Assembly: GCA_030272155.1 (NCBI GenBank)
Contig: CP126197.1
Span: 3,588,001 to 3,652,000 of the forward strand
Length of the DNA: 64,000 nucleotides
DNA from: Tetradesmus obliquus
Lineage: Eukaryota > Chlorophyta > Chlorophyceae > Sphaeropleales > Scenedesmaceae
Direction of reading: 5' to 3'
Shown: positions 35,401 through 46,494 of the stretch, one piece after another
How the letters are laid out: each line of letters opens with the position of its first letter
How positions within the stretch are numbered: position 1 is the first letter of the stretch
Translations under genes and position numbers: made by a program
The notes under the pieces: model-generated
The model's database searches: none
Told to the model about the DNA's origin: nothing
Seen by the model: only the letters and a program-made list of their open reading frames with translations

Positions 35401-37356
35401 TGATGCATGTTCTTATGTTCTGCAACACCTGCACCCTGTCGCAGCGCATGCACGGAGTTCACACTGCAGAAGGACGACAAAGCAGTGCAGTACTGCGCAT
35501 CCTGCGCAAGCGAGTCCTCATCTTTTAGTTGATGCCGCTGCAAGCTGATTGCCTCTAACTGATCGACTGCAGGGCCACCGGTCAACGTCACCGCATTGCT
35601 GCTGTCCAAAATGTGTCCTTGAAGTGATGTGCTGCTCACCTTTGCCAGCGCCACCATCTCCTTTTTCTTCTCTGCTGCCGCGCCCGCCTCCTGCTGCGCT
35701 GCGGCCAGCTGCTCCTCTGTTGCTGCCAGCGCTGCAGCCAGCTGGTGGCCCTCGCTGCCTTCCAGGCGGCCCTGCAGCAGCTGCAGGCTGTGCTGCTGCA
35801 GCTCAAGCTCCTGCTGCAGCCTGCAGTCCAACGGGTTTTGCAACAGCAGTCCACAACAGAATGCTCACTCACATGCAGGGGGCCAGGTCGCAAGACGGGC
35901 AGGTTGCAAGGTGGGTGTGCTCCAATCCCCTAGATGCAGGGCTAGGGGCGCTGTCTGCAGGAGGGGTGTCTCTTTCACACGTAGCTGATGCATTTCTGTC
36001 GCCAGACTACTGCCCTTGTGTGCTTCACAGAGGATTAGCTGCAGTGTATCACACGGCTCTTGGGAAATTACGTGCACCACACGACACAACTGCGTAACAA
36101 CAGCACACTCCAGTGCAGCATGTTCATCTTGAACCATCGCAACAAGAACACCGTCATGCTCAATCTAATACTGCACACGCCAACTCACTTCCTGTGCTGC
36201 CTCCCCAGCGGCTCCAGCTGCCGCAGCTGCTGCTCAATCTGCTGAAGCTGTGCGGTGTGTGCAGCCAGTTTGTCTTCTGCCTCCAGCAGCTCGTGCAGCC
36301 TGAGCAGCAGGCTGCCGCCAGCGCCGCGGCTGCCACCTGCATAAATTCAATGAACAGGTTGTGAATGGTTAGATGACATGGGAAGCGCTCATCATGCTTA
36401 CTAGTACACCAGAAGCTGCCACCTGCCATGTATGATGATGCAGCGTTGATGCTCACAGCAGCCAGCCACAGCGCCGCATCACCTATGCTCGTGCAGAGTC
36501 AAAGTACGGTCCATGGTGTGGCAGCGCCCGCACCTGTGAGCAGGCCTGAGGGGTTGAAGTCGTCGCCCTCCAGTGTGATGCAGCGGCTGTTGACCTCGCG
36601 CGAAAATGCGAGCTTCTTGGCGGTGCCGGTGTCCTGCACAGGCGCAGACGTCAGCAGGTCAGAAGATGGACAGCAACCCCACATCAGGCCCCCGCGTACC
36701 ATTGTCATATCAGTATATCTCAGCCTGCTGTTGCACTGCTTGCTTATGCACCCGATGCAACAATCGGTGCAAGTGACAAGCAAATAACGCCAGTCGAAGA
36801 CCGCAAAAGCCTCTTAGGCAAGCAAAAACTCAGGAGACAACCGCAGCGCGCACCTGGCACACGAAGGTGGTGCCGAAGGCGTACTTGACTGCTGCTTCCA
36901 CCTCGGGCGCGTAGCCCACCAGCTGCAGCGCCGGCTGCGCCTTGCCGCCGCCCATCTGCGCTGCCGCAGACAGCACGGAGGGGTGCGTGTCCTGGTAGCG
37001 CACCTGCAGCACACAGCACCCAGGCAGCGTAGACACAGAATCAGGCACAGATCAGAGACATCGGATGAATCACGCGGCACGGAGGGGTGCGCCTCCTGGC
37101 AGCGCCCCTGCGGTCAGACCAGGCAGCACGGGCAGCTGAGGGTAGGCAGGTGAGGCACATGCCAGGCAGCACAGCCAGCACGGAAGGGTGCGCCTCTTGG
37201 TAATTATGGAAGTTCCCCAGACTCACACTTGTAGCTACCCCTTTCATCTGCAATGCTGCCGCACCTGGTTGAGCGGGATGATGGTGACGCGCTTGGTGAG
37301 CTGGCCGCGGTCCAGCAGCGCCTTGGCGCTCTCATGGGTGTCAACCACCACCTGGC

Positions 37357-37388
<32 letters not shown>

Positions 37389-40300
37389 GGCACACGGCAG
37401 TCACAATGGCTGTTGATAACAACATAGACAGCGCCAAGCAGCTCTGCACAGTACATGCATAGCAATCAAACGTCACCGACAGCACCTGCATCTTATGAGA
37501 GCAGTGCAACAAGGAACACTGAGCAAGCGCTGGCAGTCCACAGGTTTGCTGTGCAACATTTTCAACTGAATGCGTGCATGACGAGCACGTGATGTGCGCC
37601 TGCTGTCCCACCTGGTACAGGCGGCCTCCTGCAGCCACCTCCAGTGCAGTGGCTGCTGCGGGGTCCTTCACACGCACCAGCTTGGCAACAACCTGCAGCA
37701 GCACCAATGGGACAATCACAGTGTTGGCTCATGCATAGTGTTGACCAGCACAGGTGCATAGCAGTTGCATCGGTAGCGCAACCCCCTGCACACCTCACCC
37801 TGCTGCTGACGGCACTGCAAGTCTTTGCACCATACTCGATAAACTAGTACAGCTATTAAATAACTGTACCTACTGCTGAATAACTTACTTGCAACAGCGG
37901 TGATCCACCACATGTCAAATCTAATTGAACTCACCCCCTTGACCTTGCTGCGGTCCCAGCCACGCTCGGGGTCCCTGTAGGTGAAGTCCAGGCCATGCAT
38001 CTGCGCCCCCAGCGCCTCTACTGCCTCCTTGGCACTGCGCAGCGCTGCCAGCTCAGCGCGGCGAGCTTCTTCCAGCTGCTCTGCTGCTGCAGCATCATAG
38101 CCCAGCTCCTGTACGCAGCAACCAGAAGATGAGAAGATAGAAGTATGATGACATGTTGCAGGATAGGCTTTGACTTGTTGGGCACAGCTGTGATTGAGGG
38201 CACAGTGTGCATGGCTAGCTGTGTGTGCCGCTGAACAGGGGCTGCTTGGGGCATATGTGTGCCCGAAGGAGGGGGGGGGGGGGGGGGGGAGATGGGGAGA
38301 AGTGCTGCGCCCTCGCATTCTATGCAGCCTTGCGGCATGTGCATAGCAGCTGCCAGCTTGCTGGACACGCCACCTTGGCTACATACCAAGACATACTCCT
38401 CCCACATCAACAGGCTGCTTTCAAGAAGAAAGCAAGAAGAAAGCAATATCGATATAGATCAAGAAGAAAGCAATACGATAAAAACCTCTGCACGTGTGAC
38501 CTAAAAACCGCCACATCGCGTGAGAATTTCCACCTGCAGCGCCTGCGTGCAGCGCGCCACCTGCTGCTGCGCCTTGTCCAGCTGCTGCCGCATCGCGCTG
38601 CCCTCCTTGTCCTTGCTTGCCAGCGCCTTGCGCTGCTCTGCTGCTTGCTTGCCCAGGTGCTTCTGCTTGATGTCTGCTGCCTTGGCCCCCGCGTCTGCAG
38701 CCGTCTGCGCGTTCTGCGCATCTGCCAGCCGCTCCTGCAGGCTCTTGTTAGACTCGTCACGGCCATCGCCAGTCTCAGCACCTGTTTTGGTTTGTACGTG
38801 GCACAAATGCACAGCCGCAGTAGTAACAGCAGTATGTGTGTTGGTCGTCAGTTTGCGTGGTTCATGTCAGGGAGCACTTATCAATGCTTGCAGGAGGCTT
38901 GCACCCTGCCACACAGCAACGCAGCAGACCACTTCAAGAATGCAGCAGGTTCAACCTGCACTGCACAACTGCGCCACACACACCTGCCAGCTCGCGTGTG
39001 GCAGCTTCCACAGCATGCTCAGCAGCCTGCAGGCCAGCAGCCGCCTCATCACGTGCCGCTGTGGCTGCTGCCACGCGTGCATTAAGCTCCTCTTGGTTGA
39101 GCTCTGCCAGCTGGCCCTGCAGGCTCGCCAGTGCTGCCTGCTCGCTGTCCAGCATGTCTTGCTTGTTCTTCCAGTTGGCGGTGTCCTTGGTGAGCCTGGT
39201 TTTGTGACAGCAACAGCAGCAGCAAATGGTGTGACAACTGTCCTGGTTGTGGGACAGCAACAGCAGCAGCAACGGCCGCGGCAGCAGATGGTGTTGAGGC
39301 AGTCCACCTACAAACTTTCCTGAAGCTACTCGGCACACATGTCCCCTGCCGCTAGCGATCAGCAGTGCTGATGCATGCCAGCCATGCATTCGCAGGCTTG
39401 CGGTAGTACAGTGGCTGGCCAAAGCTCCGGCACATCACACGATTAACGAACCACACTCACTTCATAGCCAGCTGGTCCGCCCCCTGCTGCAGCTCCTTGA
39501 CCTCGCCGCCAGTCTGCAGCTCCTTCTCTGTCTGCAAGCCCTGGATGTCGCTGGCCTTGTCAGACGCCTCGCCCTCCAGCTCAGCAGCCTGCTGCTGCAG
39601 CTGCGCCACGTCAGCAGCCATGGCCGCCAGCTCAGCCTCGCCAGACTCAATGACCCTGCATTGCAACAATAGTCATAACATGTTCTAAACTCGTTCCTCA
39701 GCAGCAGAGCATGAGGCCGCCAGCTCAGCCTCGCAAGATTCAGTGACCTTGCAAAGCAACAAACATGTTGTATTTGTTCCCGAGCAGCTGCGCCACGTCA
39801 GCAGCCATGGCCGCCAGCTCAGCCTCGCCAGACTCAATGACCCTGCGAAGCAACGAAAAAGCAAAAGGTTCGTTTTGAACCCTCCCCAAGCAGCTGCGCC
39901 ACGTCAGCAGCCATGGCCGCCAGCTCAGCCTCGCAAGACTCGATGACCCTGCAAGCAAGGATAGTCATAACATGTTCTAGAATTGTTCCCCAGCAGCAGA
40001 GCATGAGGCCACCAGCTCAGCCTCGCAAATGGAAAACAGGTTGGCCAGGCAGCAGCACATGAGACGGAGGGTCCAGGGCAGCAGAGCATGCGCCTTGGCT
40101 GCCTCTGCTGGAAGACAGCCCTCTGCAGGATGCTTGTTTGCAGGCAGCAGATGAGCGCACGCATGCTGGTCCTCGTGACAGAATCACGCACTTGTCAGAC
40201 TTTGGTGGAATCAACACGCACTGTCAGCGCCGATGATGAGTGAGTGACCTTGCCCAACACAGCAAGCTGCCCTGCACGCCACTCACTTCTGCGTCTGCAT

Positions 40301-42741
40301 GTAGTCGTTGGCCACGCACAGCCGTTTGAGCATCTCGTTGCGCTGGCTGGTCACGGCGTACTCGTGGTACTGCTCGCACTGCTTCTCCAGCTTGCGCAGG
40401 CTGGGCAGCAGCTCCGTGTTCATCAGCTGCAGTGACGCATGACACAACAGGCGCAGTGCAGCATGTTTCATCAACTGCAGGGGAGTACGGCATGGCACAG
40501 ATTGTGTACTTTTGACTTGTCAAGACACGGAGAAGCAGAAGCAAACAGAAGTGACGCGGGCCTCAGACTATAACGCTCCCGCGCAAGGGATGCAGCGGCA
40601 CTGCATGTGCTGATGCGAGTGCAGCATTGTCCTGGGGACGATTCGTTTTCAAACCCCCACGCATTACATCAATCAAACTGTTGCACCGGCCCACCTCGTC
40701 GATCTCGTCGAGCTTGGTCTGCTTCTTGGCCAGCGTCTTCATGGCGGCGTCCTTCTTGCGCTCGTAGAGCTTGGTGCCGCTGGCCTCCTCCAGCAGCGAC
40801 AGGATCTCGTGAGGCTTCATGTTCATGATCTGCATGCATTCAAGGTCAGTGAGGCAGCAGGTCAGCAGCTTGTTGCTTTGGACAGATACCAGGCTGATCT
40901 GCGCGCTTGACTTGCATGATCAGCAGGCCAGCAGGTCAGCACTGTAGTCATCGGTTTGTTTGTATGGGAACCGTGCTCTACCCCAAACTAATTTTGGTTC
41001 GGCCTTTGCCTGAATGAACAATCGTGATTAAGGCAAGACAAGGAAGCATATATCTGTTGTCGGTCTTGGCGGCTGCACAGCATGTGATGCGGCTGCTTTA
41101 CATAGGATGTTTAGATCGCATACTCCTAGAAGCATGACTTGGCCCGCAGGTTGAGCAAGTCCCTGCTTGAAGGGAAGCCAGCTGGCTTACGTGTTTCTGA
41201 TCGTACCTTGGTGACGCGGCCTTGCATGATGAGGAAGTGGGGGTTGTTCACATTCAGCTGCACCGATTGGAACAGGTCAGCAACGCGCCTGCGTGGTGGG
41301 AAAGCACAGCACAAAATGTGTTCCAGGTGCGTTGTGGTGAGTCGGGGAATATACATATATCTTCAAAGTTGCACAGGAGGCATGTTGGCGCATGTAGCAT
41401 GGTTGATTGCTTTTGTGGCCATGCACGTCCACCAAACATTTGCAGCAGCTCTTGCGCCCCTGCAGGCTGCATGCTAGTCCACCGGCACGGCAGCCTCCCC
41501 CATTGCTGCTGCTGCTGTGCTAGCCAGGTTGCTTTGCTAGAAGGTTGTGATATGGATGCAGCAAGCCATGCAGCTGCATGCCTTTGAAGCTGCTGGATGT
41601 TGCTGCCGTTGGGGTGCTGCGAGCTGCAAGTGTTCAAGACTCACCCCTGCTGTGCTGCATGGCCATTGATGGAGTACTTGTCCCTGCCGCCAATGACAAT
41701 CTGCAGCAGATAGCACAGCAGTGTTGAAGCCAGCAGCCGATAAACTTTGCGCCAGGTGGATGCTGGTTGTAACTGAAGGCAGTGAAGTGTCCACACAATG
41801 AGTGTGCTCACACAGCTTCAAACCAACGTACATGGCTAATGCTGCAAGTCAGTGAAGAAGCCGCTACTGCTCGTGGCATAGCATGCTGTGTCCATGGATG
41901 TGTGCTGCGATGTTTGCGTGCTGAACCTCACGTCCGCTGCGCTGCTGCTCCCACGGCGGCAGCTCTGCTGCTGCCACCGCCGCTGCTGGTACTTTTACAG
42001 GTTGAGAAGTGCAGACATTGGCTGCTGGTGCTGCCGCTGCCACCGGTGCTGCTGGTACTGTCGCTGCTGCTAAAACAGCACAAAGTGCAGAACATCTTCT
42101 GACCTGGCGAGTGACGGTGATGTACTCCTTGTCTTCATAGCCGGAGGGCCCATTTGCTGGGTCGTTGTTGTGGAACACGATGCTGACGGTGGCCTTGGTG
42201 ATGCCAGCGCTGCCCTGCTTATACACAAGCTCCTGCAAGTTGGCTGCCCTCACCTGCAGGCGCACGTTGCAATATTTACAGCAACACAGGATGCATAATC
42301 ACTTTGAGAAGCATGGCAGGTGGCTGGCAGGTGGAAATCGCTGCTCCTGGTGGTTGCTGTGAGGGGTTGCAGCCTTGCAGCAGGAGAGCTGGTGTAGGGC
42401 TGTCAGCCAGTGAAGCATAGAGTATGACATAGCTAGAACACCACAGCATGCATGTAGAACGGCCTGCTCTGCAATCAGTGTATGTCTGTAGCCATGGGAC
42501 TGCTGCTGTGCACAGCTAAAGCACTGTTGCCCAGCAGGCTGCAGTTGACGCTTGGCTCATTGCAGTTGCTCACCGCTGACAGGTTCTTGATGCCCATGAC
42601 GAAGCATAGGCTGTCCAAAATGTTGGACTTGCCGCTGCCATTGAGCCCAGTGATGGCATTGAATCCAGGATCAAAGTTGGTGAGGCACACGCGCTGCGCG
42701 TATGACTTGAAGCCATCTATGCTGACTTCCTTGATGTACAT
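29804..42741 (-). CDS. SMC2: Structural maintenance of chromosomes protein 2 (condensin core subunit)
   Basis: Twenty-six exons with matching phases: 42741-42574, 42253-42104, 41700-41645, 41288-41207, 40829-40695, 40426-40287, 39655-39461, 39195-38984, 38781-38534, 38108-37935, 37692-37612, 37351-37265, 37003-36854, 36633-36534, 36336-36189, 35820-35640, 35332-35246, 34856-34721, 34392-34191, 33281-33135, 32720-32657, 32417-32355, 32093-32007, 31455-31256, 30363-30261, 30052-29804; 1214 aa, the usual SMC2 size. [18 protein letters not shown] and Walker [10 protein letters not shown] mark the N-terminal ATPase half; [17 protein letters not shown] and [15 protein letters not shown] are SMC2-typical. 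Coiled coils flank a hinge (about 505-660: [12 protein letters not shown] to [19 protein letters not shown]). The C-terminal half has signature [13 protein letters not shown] (about 1080) and Walker [13 protein letters not shown]. It pairs with SMC4 in condensins to compact chromosomes. Introns carry many decoy copies of adjacent exons, so gene predictors may fail here. Confidence 0.95.
30420..30463 (-). repeat. Decoy copy of SMC2 exon 25 start (Walker B)
   Basis: A near-copy of the first part of exon 25, with its TGCAG acceptor, lies 100 bp upstream of the real junction (30363). It reads [12 protein letters not shown] and then breaks down, so the catalytic Asp-Glu is reached but the conserved continuation is lost. 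Confidence 0.8.
30698..30841 (-). repeat. 24-bp minisatellite from the SMC signature region
   Basis: Six head-to-tail 24-bp units, with core CACCAGGCTGAGTGCC on the plus strand, translate on the minus strand as LSLVLALA repeated, ending in LSLVLALCR with a donor. It is derived from the LSLVLALC helix that follows the ABC signature of SMC2 exon 24. It is intronic in my gene model. Confidence 0.85.
30841..31256. repeat. 223-bp tandem duplication with no visible difference (SMC2 exon 24 end plus intron)
   Basis: The block starting at 30841 recurs at 31064 with no difference that I could see over about 223 bp. It includes the 3' end of exon 24 ([20 protein letters not shown]) plus intronic sequence. 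The real exon 24 is the next copy (31256-31455), where the intron side ends. Lack of divergence implies a recent event or an assembly effect. Confidence 0.85.
31540..31941 (-). repeat. Decoy copies of SMC2 exon 24 start and exon 23 end
   Basis: Copies of the exon 24 start ([15 protein letters not shown]) occur with junctions near 31573, about 31683 and 31796, spaced 118, about 110 and 113 bp from the previous one (real junction 31455). One reads [13 protein letters not shown], another [16 protein letters not shown] copy of the exon 23 end (WKQ plus donor) lies at 31915-31941, 90 bp from the real donor. Confidence 0.8.
32874..33000 (-). repeat. Decoy copy of SMC2 exon 20 (3' part)
   Basis: [19 protein letters not shown] and [14 protein letters not shown] with a GTGAGT donor repeat the 3' part of exon 20 (real copy 33135-33281) about 258 bp downstream in transcription. 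A TTGCAG precedes it, but its phase does not allow simple insertion between exons 20 and 21. It could be used only as an alternative end of exon 20. Confidence 0.8.
33340..33762 (-). repeat. Four extra copies of SMC2 exon 20 start
   Basis: The exon 20 start ([18 protein letters not shown]) with its acceptor occurs at the real junction 33281 and again at 33398, 33521, 33635 and 33759, spacing 114-124 bp. Most copies end in CTGGTAGGCGCC, giving a potential GT donor. The most distal copy (33759) is closest to the real exon; the middle ones are more decayed. Confidence 0.85.
33949..34050 (-). repeat. Decoy copy of SMC2 exon 19 end
   Basis: About 100 nt repeat the 3' end of exon 19 ([20 protein letters not shown] through the Lys-Arg-Arg-Asp end), 242 bp from the original, which is about twice the usual offset. 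The match is nearly perfect. Confidence 0.85.
37070..37205 (-). repeat. Two decoy fragments of SMC2 exon 13 start
   Basis: The Y-Q-D/E-T/A-HPSVL stretch of exon 13 (real 36854-37003) recurs as QEAHPSV near 37076-37105 and [13 protein letters not shown] near 37176-37205, about 100 bp apart. Confidence 0.7.
38271..38289 (+). repeat. G19 homopolymer
   Basis: Nineteen consecutive G on the plus strand inside an SMC2 intron (C19 on the sense strand). It could form a G-quadruplex on the non-template strand or be a sequencing hotspot. Confidence 0.9.
39700..40035 (-). repeat. Four decoy copies of SMC2 exon 7 start
   Basis: The exon 7 start ([19 protein letters not shown]) with acceptor occurs at the real junction 39655 and near 39748, 39842 and 39948 (spacing 92-106 bp), plus a weaker fragment at 40005-40030. 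The 39842 and 39948 copies are almost identical for about 55 nt and then read into unrelated sequence. Confidence 0.85.
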
Positions 42742-43556
42742 GGCTGCGTTGCTGGCCACGTAGCGGGTGTGTCACTGCATAGAGCTGGCTTTGTGCCGGT
42801 TCAAGACCCCCAGCTGCTTTGTGGCTGGCTGGCTGTTGGCCCCAGCAGTATGCAGAACCTGCTGCTTGGTGTGCCCCTGCACCGAGTCTGGCAGCACTTG
42901 TTGCGACGATCAGACGTAATAACGTATTAGTATATCAGTAACGTCGTTAGTAAGCCTGTTTCGCCTTTGACAGCGACTGGACGACAAGTGCAACACTCCC
43001 TCGACAGCAAGCAAACGGGGTGATGCCGCCTATAATGTTTTACGGGTAAACGATGGTAGCACTTGATGTTGCGGAAAGCGTTTCGCTGGTTCACCCACAA
43101 GTGTCAGAATTTTGAATTGCGGTGACTGACAAACCGCACGACAGACAGGGTGCGCCACACTCAATCGCTTACATCTGAAATAAATCTTTCATTTGATAGA
43201 CCCACACTGTCTGCCACGCTCATTACCCCTGCGGCCTCTCAAGGCAGCTGGCGTTCTGGCACTGGACCAGTGCTTGCCTGATGCAAGGGAAGGGTGCCAC
43301 ACAGGCAGCTGCAGTGCACTAGCATACGTGACGCAGACAGCTAGAACCTTCAGACAACCTTGGTGGCTATCGATCATGCTGCTCCAGCAACTGCCATCAG
43401 GTAGTCCCGCAATCGTCATGAGCTGCCAGCTGCAAGCCACGTAGGGCCCCTGCCTCCCGGGGAGGCACACGTCCACAGCTGATGCTGCAAGTGTGCCCAG
43501 ACTGCTTCCACAGCGCCACATGTTGACCAGCACGCCGTGCAGCTGCTGCTATGATG
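42742..43556. promoter_or_regulatory. SMC2 promoter region and MOB1 3' end
   Basis: About 0.8 kb between two minus-strand genes. It should hold the SMC2 promoter and the MOB1 3' untranslated region. The segment near 42900-43200 is relatively AT-rich for this window and lacks CTG runs. No gene seen. Confidence 0.4.
43169..43173 (-). terminator. Candidate TGTAA poly(A) signal, MOB1
   Basis: TGTAA on the minus strand, 384 nt past the MOB1 stop. Confidence 0.35.
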
Positions 43557-45844
43557 CTACCGGATGCTGTTCATCTTGCCAGCCAGGAACTGCTCTATCA
43601 GCTCGCTGAGCGGCGCCAGCTCCTTCTCTTCTACTAGGTCAAAGTGCTGCAGCATAGCACCCCAACACAGTAGCCAGAATTCGCAGCAGCCACGCACACA
43701 GGTCAACGTCAGCACTCACTTAGTCAGCATGTCTGATGCTGGCAAGACACACTACCAAGACAGCTCCAGCTCTGCTCTGCTGCAGCACCGCGTGACGCAA
43801 ACATCACCATGAATGGCACCAACACATGCGTTGTACACTGTTCCTGCAAGCCCTTGAGTCCACGCCATGCAGCCGCATCAAAATCCGATGCTATCTGCAA
43901 GACCCACTCACCCGCACGAAGAAGATGAAGTGCTTGAAGCAGGTGTTGAGGTGCGCCTCCTCGCCCAAGCTGCAGACCTGCTTGAAGTGGCTGTGGTAGA
44001 TGTGCGCGTACACGCGGAACAGCCGCTTGAAAATGGTGCGCACCACCTCCATGAAGTTTGGGGGGAAGGGCTCCCCAAACTGGCCCGGGAAAACAGATGG
44101 GTCGTCGATCTGTGGAGATCATCACCAGAGCACCGGAGGAGAACTCGTCAGTGGGGCAGTTGGGGGACGAGGGACGGGCACAGCAGCAGTGAGTAGTGCT
44201 GGTGCGGGCAGCAGCGCTGGTGCTGGTGCGCCTACTGTTGCCATGATGTTTGCTGAAAGACAGGGGCTGCAGCTGTGCTTCAACGTAGCTGAAGGTTCGC
44301 AGCAATGCCCAGAAGCTTCGCGCAACACAGGCTGTTGCAGCACCTGCTTTTAAAGTGGTGGCCACTGCCAGCACGGCAACCAACCAGCTGCTGCTGCTCC
44401 TGCTGCCAGCCAGCGTCTGCTGCTGTCGCCGCTCCGTTGCTGCTGCACCTACTGCCCCCAGCTCGGCCGCTGTTGCTGCTCAGCCTGTTACCTAGCTTCT
44501 GCTGCTGTACAGACACACCGCGCATCTGCGCACCTGGTCCTCTATCCAGTCGAACAGCTTGTCTACATACTCCGGCGCTGATAGCCGCACAGGCTTCTTG
44601 TACTTGACGCCGTCTGCCCACAGGTACTCGTACTGCAGACAGACACAAGCACCGTGCAGAGGCAATGGGTGCACCGGCGCACGATTTGCCCAGCTGCCAC
44701 AGACAGCTGTCTGTGCTGCTGAGCGAATGTTGTTGCTGATGCTGCTGGCAGCAGGAAACAGCCCAGCAGCCTCATACAGCTGCTACAAGGGCAGCTGGCT
44801 ACTTACTGCTGCTGCCGCATTGACTGTTGCAGATTTGACAGTTGTAGGGTGCCATTGCTGCACCTGCTTGCGCTTGCCCAGCCGAACTTGTCAAATGCAA
44901 GCGTGTTAGCTACCACCATGCAATTGCAATTGCTGTTGTGTCTAGTTAATACTCTGCTGTGCATTACTGCCGCCTAAGCATTTGATGCACGAAAACGTGT
45001 GGTGTGCGCACCTTGCTGCCTGCTGACATGACCTCGCAGTTGCGCTCTGTGCAGAACTCGGCCAGTGTGCCATACAGCACACTGATGGCATTGTAGAAGT
45101 CGACTGTGTTGACTGCCAGCCACTGCAACCACAAGCACAACAACACAGTCAATGCGCTGGGTTGACTGTGGACTGGCAGAGCTGGGCTGTAGACAGCAGG
45201 ACCGAATGAGAGCTGCCCACGTGCTCAGCAGCCAAACTGCAGCTGACGCTGGTTCAACGATTGAATCAGGGGAAGCAGATAAGCCATGAGCACAACGACA
45301 ACGTGATCAAAGGCTACTGCAAAAGACAGCAAGAGCTGCTGCCATGCCTCCTGCAATACCTCGGCTCAGTTTGAGCCAGATTTTACGAGGTAGCAGCTGC
45401 ACCATGCCACACCTCCTGAATGTCTTCGCCTGGCGGCAACCGCACTGCTTCTAGTAAGTTGCCTTGGCCTAGGGTGGCGTCAATGTGTCGTTTTAATTGC
45501 AGGCCCTGCGGTCAGCAGAGTATAAGCAGGCAGTAAACCAGCACTGTTCCCAAGCACCCTCATAACCAACTGCACCACTTTCCGCCGCTGAACTATTGGC
45601 AGATGCTGCACTGTGACATGTAATCAGGCCAAGCTGCCAAGCCCAAGCGTCTGCAGTGGAGGCTGCAGAACAACTTCTGTACCTTTGCTCCAACTGGTGT
45701 GTTCTTCTTGGGCCTAAATGTCTTGGCTGTGTTCCTGTTGCAGTGGAGCGTGCCCAGTCAGTGCAGAATATAGGGGTGTAAGCTGTTGGCTAGCTTGCCG
45801 GAGAGAACAGGCAGTTCTCACCTTCCTAGGCCAAAAAGACTCAT
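43557..45844 (-). CDS. MOB1: MOB1 kinase activator (Hippo/NDR pathway, mitotic exit)
   Basis: Seven exons with matching phases: 45844-45822, 45734-45683, 45505-45413, 45122-45012, 44632-44534, 44109-43912, 43646-43557; 221 aa, the normal length. The tiny 23-nt first exon encodes the conserved start MSLFGLG, followed by [14 protein letters not shown]. The MOB fold is complete: [14 protein letters not shown] loop, [11 protein letters not shown] with the first two zinc ligands (Cys-x4-Cys), [20 protein letters not shown], then YAHIYHSHF with the two zinc-binding His, and [17 protein letters not shown]1 binds and activates NDR/LATS-type kinases and controls cytokinesis and proliferation. I see no decoy exon copies in this gene. 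It shares a divergent promoter region with LARP6. Confidence 0.95.
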
Positions 45845-46494
45845 GCCGGCTGCTGATTGCGCCCTCAGCCTTTGGCAACTACCCAGTACCAGCGAGCAGG
45901 ACAAGGTGGTGCAGCACTGCAGCTGACTGTCCACAGCAAGCCAGACCGAGTAGCAGCTGATCAAATATAAACTAGTAAGAGATCGTGAGCATCGAAGGTA
46001 AGGTCAGCGCATGTGCAATCGTCTTTTGTTCAGGGAACGAACTGACTGACACAACCGGGTTGTGTGTTGAGGACGGCATCACGCGCTGAAGATGGCTGCC
46101 ACAGCTGTGTGTCTTTTCAACGCGTCTTCCTCTCCCTGCGGGGCAGCCCTTTTTACCCATCACCATCCTTCTGCAGCGGTCTCGTCCTTAGCGACGGGCT
46201 GCCTCTCTACACACACCACACCGTAACCATCACTGCCTTCAGTTGTGCTCTGGGTGAGTACAGCGCAGCAAGCAGAGGCAGCGGGCTTCCATCGGCAGCT
46301 GTTCCACTTCGTTGCAGTCGTCTGCGCAGCTAACCGCCCGTTAGACGCTGCTGCCAAGGGCTTTTTGATGCGACGACATGGTAGTTTCTCAATACCATCA
46401 GCTACGTTGATGCTTGTGACTCAGACGTGCTGACTGGCAGCTGCACTTCACTTTGCCACTGCAGTCAGAGGACACTGAGCCCCCCAGCAGAGCC
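45845..46494. promoter_or_regulatory. Divergent promoter region, MOB1 / LARP6
   Basis: About 650 bp between divergent starts. The plus-strand side contains a possible acceptor (ACTGCAG ending at 46464) in frame with LARP6, so a 5' leader intron or an additional N-terminal LARP6 exon may lie here. No TATA box recognised. Confidence 0.4.

Noticed and set aside
38225..39323. Plus-strand open frames of 286 and 267 codons inside the SMC2 region
   Set aside because: They are antisense to SMC2 coiled-coil exons and introns, whose sense exons join in phase. Their text is Leu/Cys/Ala noise.
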